A stretch of 7,551 bases of DNA from Candidatus Omnitrophota bacterium (GTDB lineage Bacteria > Omnitrophota > Gorgyraeia > Gygaellales > Profunditerraquicolaceae): positions 1 through 7,551 of the forward strand of contig JAGUUJ010000100.1 in the NCBI GenBank assembly GCA_020063525.1, given 5' to 3'. The position numbers were made by a program, and so were the translations under genes. The notes under the pieces are model-generated. The model had not been told where the DNA came from and did not search any database. It saw only the letters and a program-made list of their open reading frames with translations. Positions 5,750 through 7,551 of this stretch are shown piece after piece; the first letter of the stretch is position 1; each line of letters opens with the position of its first letter.

Positions 5750-6454
5750 TTATTTCCAAGTACTAGGACGGCTTAACTTGGCACCGCCATCTATGATTAT
5801 CTCATCTTCGAATTGGCTAGTCGCCAGATGTTTCTCTTTTAGCTTCATATGAAAATCTACAACTTGCTTTAACTCCTCTGCCCGTCTTCCTATAGGAATA
5901 GCTATGCCAATCTTCTTTGAAAGAAACGTTGTTTTTACTGCCTGAATAGCCGGGATTAAATCACTATCTCCGGAAATAATTATTGCGGTATCCCACATAT
6001 CCTGAACTGCCGTTTGAAAAAGCTTAATAGCAATATTAACATCTGTCTGTTTCTCTTCAAAAGTTTTGTATTGCTTATGACAAATCCTACAGGTTTTATC
6101 AACATATCGAAAAGCTCCAAACACAACTTCCACGCCTACGGATTGTAATGCTCGCACATAGGTCTGATGCTTGCCTAATTTAACCTGATCCCAAGTAGTA
6201 TAGGTAGTAAAATAAAAGACCTTATCAACCTTATCGTGGGAAGTAACAAAACAGTGGGCTAATTTATTAAGATTAAGCCATTTGTATTTATAATATGGGG
6301 GGTCAGAATCCAGTGAGTGATAAAGATTAAAACCATCTACAAAAAAAGCTATTCTATTGATAGGATATAAAAAACCCGAACTCACGAGAAGTTCGGGGCC
6401 AGCAAGATACGAGATCTCGCTGGGATGATGGTATTTCTTATACCACAAAAGCAT
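5750..6454 (-). CDS. NYN-domain (LabA/DUF88-type) putative ribonuclease; start uncertain
   Basis: From ATG 6454 the frame encodes 234 residues. The NYN domain, a PIN-like metal-dependent RNase fold, spans about residues 33-205. Expected acidic residues are present: Asp40 and Asn43 in FFVDGFNLYHSL, Asp138 in TDVNIA, and Asp163/Asp165 in IIISGDSDLIPAI. A CxxC pair (CRIC, 122-125) lies just before the TDV motif, as in a subgroup of LabA-like proteins, and may bind zinc. Homologues usually begin at the position of INRIAFFVDGF (residue 32), but that codon is ATC. The only in-frame starts upstream are GTG 6385, inside a hairpin loop, and ATG 6454, which lies between the -35 and -10 boxes of a strong promoter. 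Residues 1-31 are therefore probably not ordinary protein sequence. The substrate is unknown; these proteins cut or process RNA in characterised cases. Confidence 0.85.
   Translation of the reverse strand: MLLWYKKYHHPSEISYLAGPELLVSSGFLYPINRIAFFVDGFNLYHSLDSDPPYYKYKWLNLNKLAHCFVTSHDKVDKVFYFTTYTTWDQVKLGKHQTYVRALQSVGVEVVFGAFRYVDKTCRICHKQYKTFEEKQTDVNIAIKLFQTAVQDMWDTAIIISGDSDLIPAIQAVKTTFLSKKIGIAIPIGRRAEELKQVVDFHMKLKEKHLATSQFEDEIIIDGGAKLSRPSTWK
6369..6397 (-). terminator. Intrinsic terminator in the leader of the NYN gene
   Basis: On the minus strand CCCGAACT pairs perfectly with AGTTCGGG around loop TCTCGTG (6375-6397). Six T residues follow immediately (6369-6374). The polarity is clear because the plus-strand side has no T-run. 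It lies before the NYN domain, so it either ends a short RNA or acts as an attenuator for the nuclease gene. Confidence 0.75.
6369..6430 (-). ncRNA. Candidate tandem-hairpin small RNA or attenuator leader
   Basis: The predicted transcript of about 60 nt starts near 6430 and ends in the U6 tract at 6369. Hairpin 1 (6399-6423) is CCAGCGAGAT/ATCTTGCTGG with loop CTCGT: ten pairs including one G-U that exists only in the minus-strand RNA. Hairpin 2 (6375-6397) is the terminator stem with loop TCTCGTG. Both apices carry TCTCGT. The strand-specific G-U pair, the promoter and the terminator all agree on the minus strand. I do not recognise it as a known RNA family. It could be a free small RNA, a protein-binding leader or an attenuator. 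Confidence 0.5.
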
Positions 6455-6465
6455 ATGCTAGTCAA
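6437..6465 (-). promoter_or_regulatory. Strong sigma70-like promoter upstream of the tandem hairpins and NYN gene
   Basis: On the minus strand TTGACT (6460-6465) and TATAAG (6437-6442) each match five of six consensus bases with an exact 17-base spacer. Initiation is expected near 6429-6431, seven or so bases before hairpin 1. The -10 box lies inside an inverted repeat GGTAT, 5 bases, ATACC (6430-6444), which might be an operator. Confidence 0.7.
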
Positions 6466-6570
6466 TCTTTTTCTTTCTATTTAAGTATACCACATAAACT
6501 CGCTTGTTTAAAGACCTACGCCTTTTATCTAACCAGCTAAATGCTTGTATTGTCCAGACTTAAAACTATA
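6466..6570. other. Intergenic stretch upstream of the NYN promoter
   Basis: AT-rich, with no gene. It contains a second copy of TATACCACA (6486-6494) matching the one across the NYN -10 region (6439-6447), 47 bases apart, and no clear terminator for the 63-codon frame. Confidence 0.4.
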
Positions 6571-6762
6571 CTATTTCTTTATCACAAAGAAGTATTTATC
6601 TCCTACGCTTATCCCCGCGTCTTCATTTTCTAATTTACTTAATACTTCTTTAGGATTTGGAAAATATTTCATTAATTCATTAAAAAAATGAGGTTTATCT
6701 ACTTGGGTTCTAATACCATCATTTGTAGTAATATAATACTCTGGATAAATTCTTGGTCGCAT
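6571..6762 (-). CDS. Small hypothetical protein, 63 residues
   Basis: A short reading frame starting MRPRIYPEYYITTNDGIRTQ and ending in GDKYFFVIKK. It is mixed in composition, with predicted helix around residues 25-45 and no membrane segment, signal peptide or metal motif. I do not recognise a family. It follows the membrane-protein gene in the same direction after 35 bases, so the two may form one transcript. There is no strong ribosome site, only an A-rich AAAGAAA stretch next to the ATG. The protein-like composition (balanced charges, Tyr/Phe/Asp/Gly turns) favours a real gene, but one of this size could be fortuitous. Confidence 0.5.
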   Translation of the reverse strand: MRPRIYPEYYITTNDGIRTQVDKPHFFNELMKYFPNPKEVLSKLENEDAGISVGDKYFFVIKK

Positions 6763-6797
6763 TTTCTTTATTTTTTTACATACCTAGAATGAACTAT

Positions 6798-7424
6798 TTA
6801 TTGTTTTGGCTTTTTATCCCTTCCAAAAATGGCATATCCAACTAAACCGACCAAAGCTCCCATTATAATCAAGCCGATTAACGCCGATAGACCAAAAGTC
6901 TGTTCTTTCAAATTGGGCAATTTTGTTAGGGCGACGAGGATAATACCGCCAATTATAAACTTGTCCCTCTTTTTCACGGGCTTCTTCTGCGAAGGATTTC
7001 CGATACTGTTTGCCGATGTTAATAGTGACGATTTCCATGCAAGACGATATATTCCATAAAGAGCAGGATAGTATACGATAATTGAAATAATCCACCCAAT
7101 GGACTCTTCAATAATCTCCTTATTTGAGCCTGTAAAAGCCAAATATCCATAAAATATTAAAGCGACGGGCGCAATAAAAAACTGTATTGACCAAATTTTT
7201 ACAAGCCAACGGATTTTTGATAGCCAGCTAATGTGTTTCGCCCATATCCAAGAATACAAAACTATTGCTGTTAATATTGCTTTAAAAACTGCCATGGCTG
7301 TCATTCCTACAGACTTCTCAAGAAAACATGAAAATATTAAGTAAACAAGCAAAAGAACGAAATAGATTTTCCAACCTATACCATGCTGCTTTTCACAATT
7401 TTGTATTTTTTCTGAGTCACTCAT
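6798..7424 (-). CDS. Multi-pass membrane protein of unknown function
   Basis: Encodes 208 residues with a short polar N-terminus. There are about six hydrophobic segments: 18-35, 41-62, 78-98, 109-127, 155-168 and 178-200. A Lys-rich loop (147-156, KKPVKKRDK) lies between segments 4 and 5, and the tail is basic (GRDKKPKQ). There is no recognisable catalytic or transporter motif. The last two segments are Gly-rich (IIGGIIL, LIGLIIMGALVGLVG) and could pack closely in a bilayer. AGGAGG at 7430-7435, five bases before ATG 7424, fixes the start; an earlier in-frame ATG at 7445 would place this site inside the gene. It is probably driven by the promoter at 7448-7475 and followed by the small 63-residue frame. 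No function can be assigned. Confidence 0.75.
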   Translation of the reverse strand: MSDSEKIQNCEKQHGIGWKIYFVLLLVYLIFSCFLEKSVGMTAMAVFKAILTAIVLYSWIWAKHISWLSKIRWLVKIWSIQFFIAPVALIFYGYLAFTGSNKEIIEESIGWIISIIVYYPALYGIYRLAWKSSLLTSANSIGNPSQKKPVKKRDKFIIGGIILVALTKLPNLKEQTFGLSALIGLIIMGALVGLVGYAIFGRDKKPKQ

Positions 7425-7429
7425 TTGAA

Positions 7430-7435
7430 CCTCCT
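7430..7435 (-). promoter_or_regulatory. Ribosome binding site that fixes the membrane-protein start
   Basis: The minus strand reads AGGAGG, five bases before ATG 7424. This selects it over the in-frame ATG at 7445. Confidence 0.85.
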
Positions 7436-7447
7436 GAGTTACCACCG

Positions 7448-7475
7448 AAAATATTCGTTAAAATTCATATGTCAA
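7448..7475 (-). promoter_or_regulatory. Probable promoter of the membrane-protein gene
   Basis: On the minus strand a perfect TTGACA (7470-7475) is followed after 16 bases by TATTTT (7448-7453, four of six). Start would be near 7441, giving a leader of under 20 bases that just contains the AGGAGG ribosome site. Confidence 0.5.
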
Positions 7476-7507
7476 CAATAAACCATCCTAATCTGCATGC
7501 ACCGGCA

Positions 7508-7534
7508 TCTCACAGAAAAGCCCACGCTGTGAGA
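7508..7534. repeat. Perfect inverted repeat near the right edge
   Basis: TCTCACAG (7508-7515) and CTGTGAGA (7527-7534) form an 8-pair stem around an 11-base loop. Neither strand has a T-run after it, so it is not an ordinary terminator. Two 8-base palindromes flank it, TGCATGCA (7494-7501) and AGACGTCT (7532-7539). It could be part of a structured RNA or a mobile-element end that continues outside the window. Confidence 0.45.
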
Positions 7535-7551
7535 CGTCTAAGTGGCTGCCC

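Noticed and set aside
5486..5776. Plus-strand frame of about 96 codons
   Set aside because: It runs antisense through the whole of tRNA-Leu and the operon terminator, has no ribosome site, and its protein is mostly tRNA-derived sequence.
6074..6091. CRICH resembles a CxxCH haem c attachment motif in the NYN protein
   Set aside because: The protein has no signal for export, and haem c is attached outside the cytoplasm; the CxxC is better explained as a metal knuckle seen in LabA-like proteins.
6814..7095. Second minus-strand frame of 93 codons inside the membrane-protein gene
   Set aside because: It is a frame shadow: the other frame has the ribosome site, full-length membrane segments and an uninterrupted reading.
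7469..7551. Plus-strand frame from ATG 7469 open to the window edge (MSTINHPNLH...)
   Set aside because: Only 27 codons are visible, there is no ribosome site, and it overlaps a minus-strand promoter and the inverted repeat.
1..7551. CRISPR array, transposase or phage genes
   Set aside because: No regularly spaced repeats and no transposase, integrase or phage structural motifs were found on either strand.

Overview
The window looks like bacterial chromosome from a Gram-negative-type, probably uncultivated lineage. The evidence is a Flp/Tad pilus gene (cpaB-like), a secretion/pilus ATPase, two-component signalling genes, sigma70-like promoters and bacterial tRNAs with encoded CCA. The overall style would fit a deep-branching environmental phylum such as Omnitrophota, but that is an impression from composition and gene content, not something the sequence proves.

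Left edge (1-339, minus strand): the first 53 codons of a CpaB-like Flp pilus assembly gene run off the window. Upstream of it lies tRNA-Glu(CTC), and both have recognisable promoters.

Centre (about 366-5534, plus strand): one compact operon. It has an extended -10 promoter, a 5' leader that folds into a long stem just before a strong ribosome binding site, four genes separated by only 6, 3 and 2 bases, and an intrinsic terminator. The genes are (1) a VirB11/CpaF-superfamily ATPase with archaeal-type motifs, (2) a stand-alone FIST-domain sensor protein, (3) a membrane-anchored GAF-HisKA-HATPase histidine kinase and (4) a response regulator with a GGDEF-family output domain (GGDDF variant). 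FIST protein plus kinase plus GGDEF regulator is the same set of parts as the NosP/NahK nitric-oxide-sensing modules of Pseudomonas and Legionella. Here it is joined to a pilus/secretion-type motor ATPase without its usual membrane platform genes. The simplest reading is a sensory relay that adjusts a nucleotide second messenger and possibly a surface appendage motor.

Right part (5535-7551, minus strand): tRNA-Leu(GAG), a NYN-domain (LabA/DUF88-type) putative ribonuclease, a 63-codon orphan reading frame and a multi-pass membrane protein of unknown function. By eye this part is more AT-rich than the operon. Just upstream of the NYN domain is a compact unit: a near-consensus sigma70 promoter, two adjacent hairpins that both display UCUCGU at the apex, and a U6 tract typical of an intrinsic terminator. 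It could be a roughly 60-nt small RNA or an attenuating leader of the NYN gene. No ordinary start codon lies between this unit and the NYN domain.

The main candidates for something undescribed are the ATPase-FIST-kinase-GGDEF operon with its structured leader, and the tandem-hairpin RNA in front of the NYN nuclease gene.
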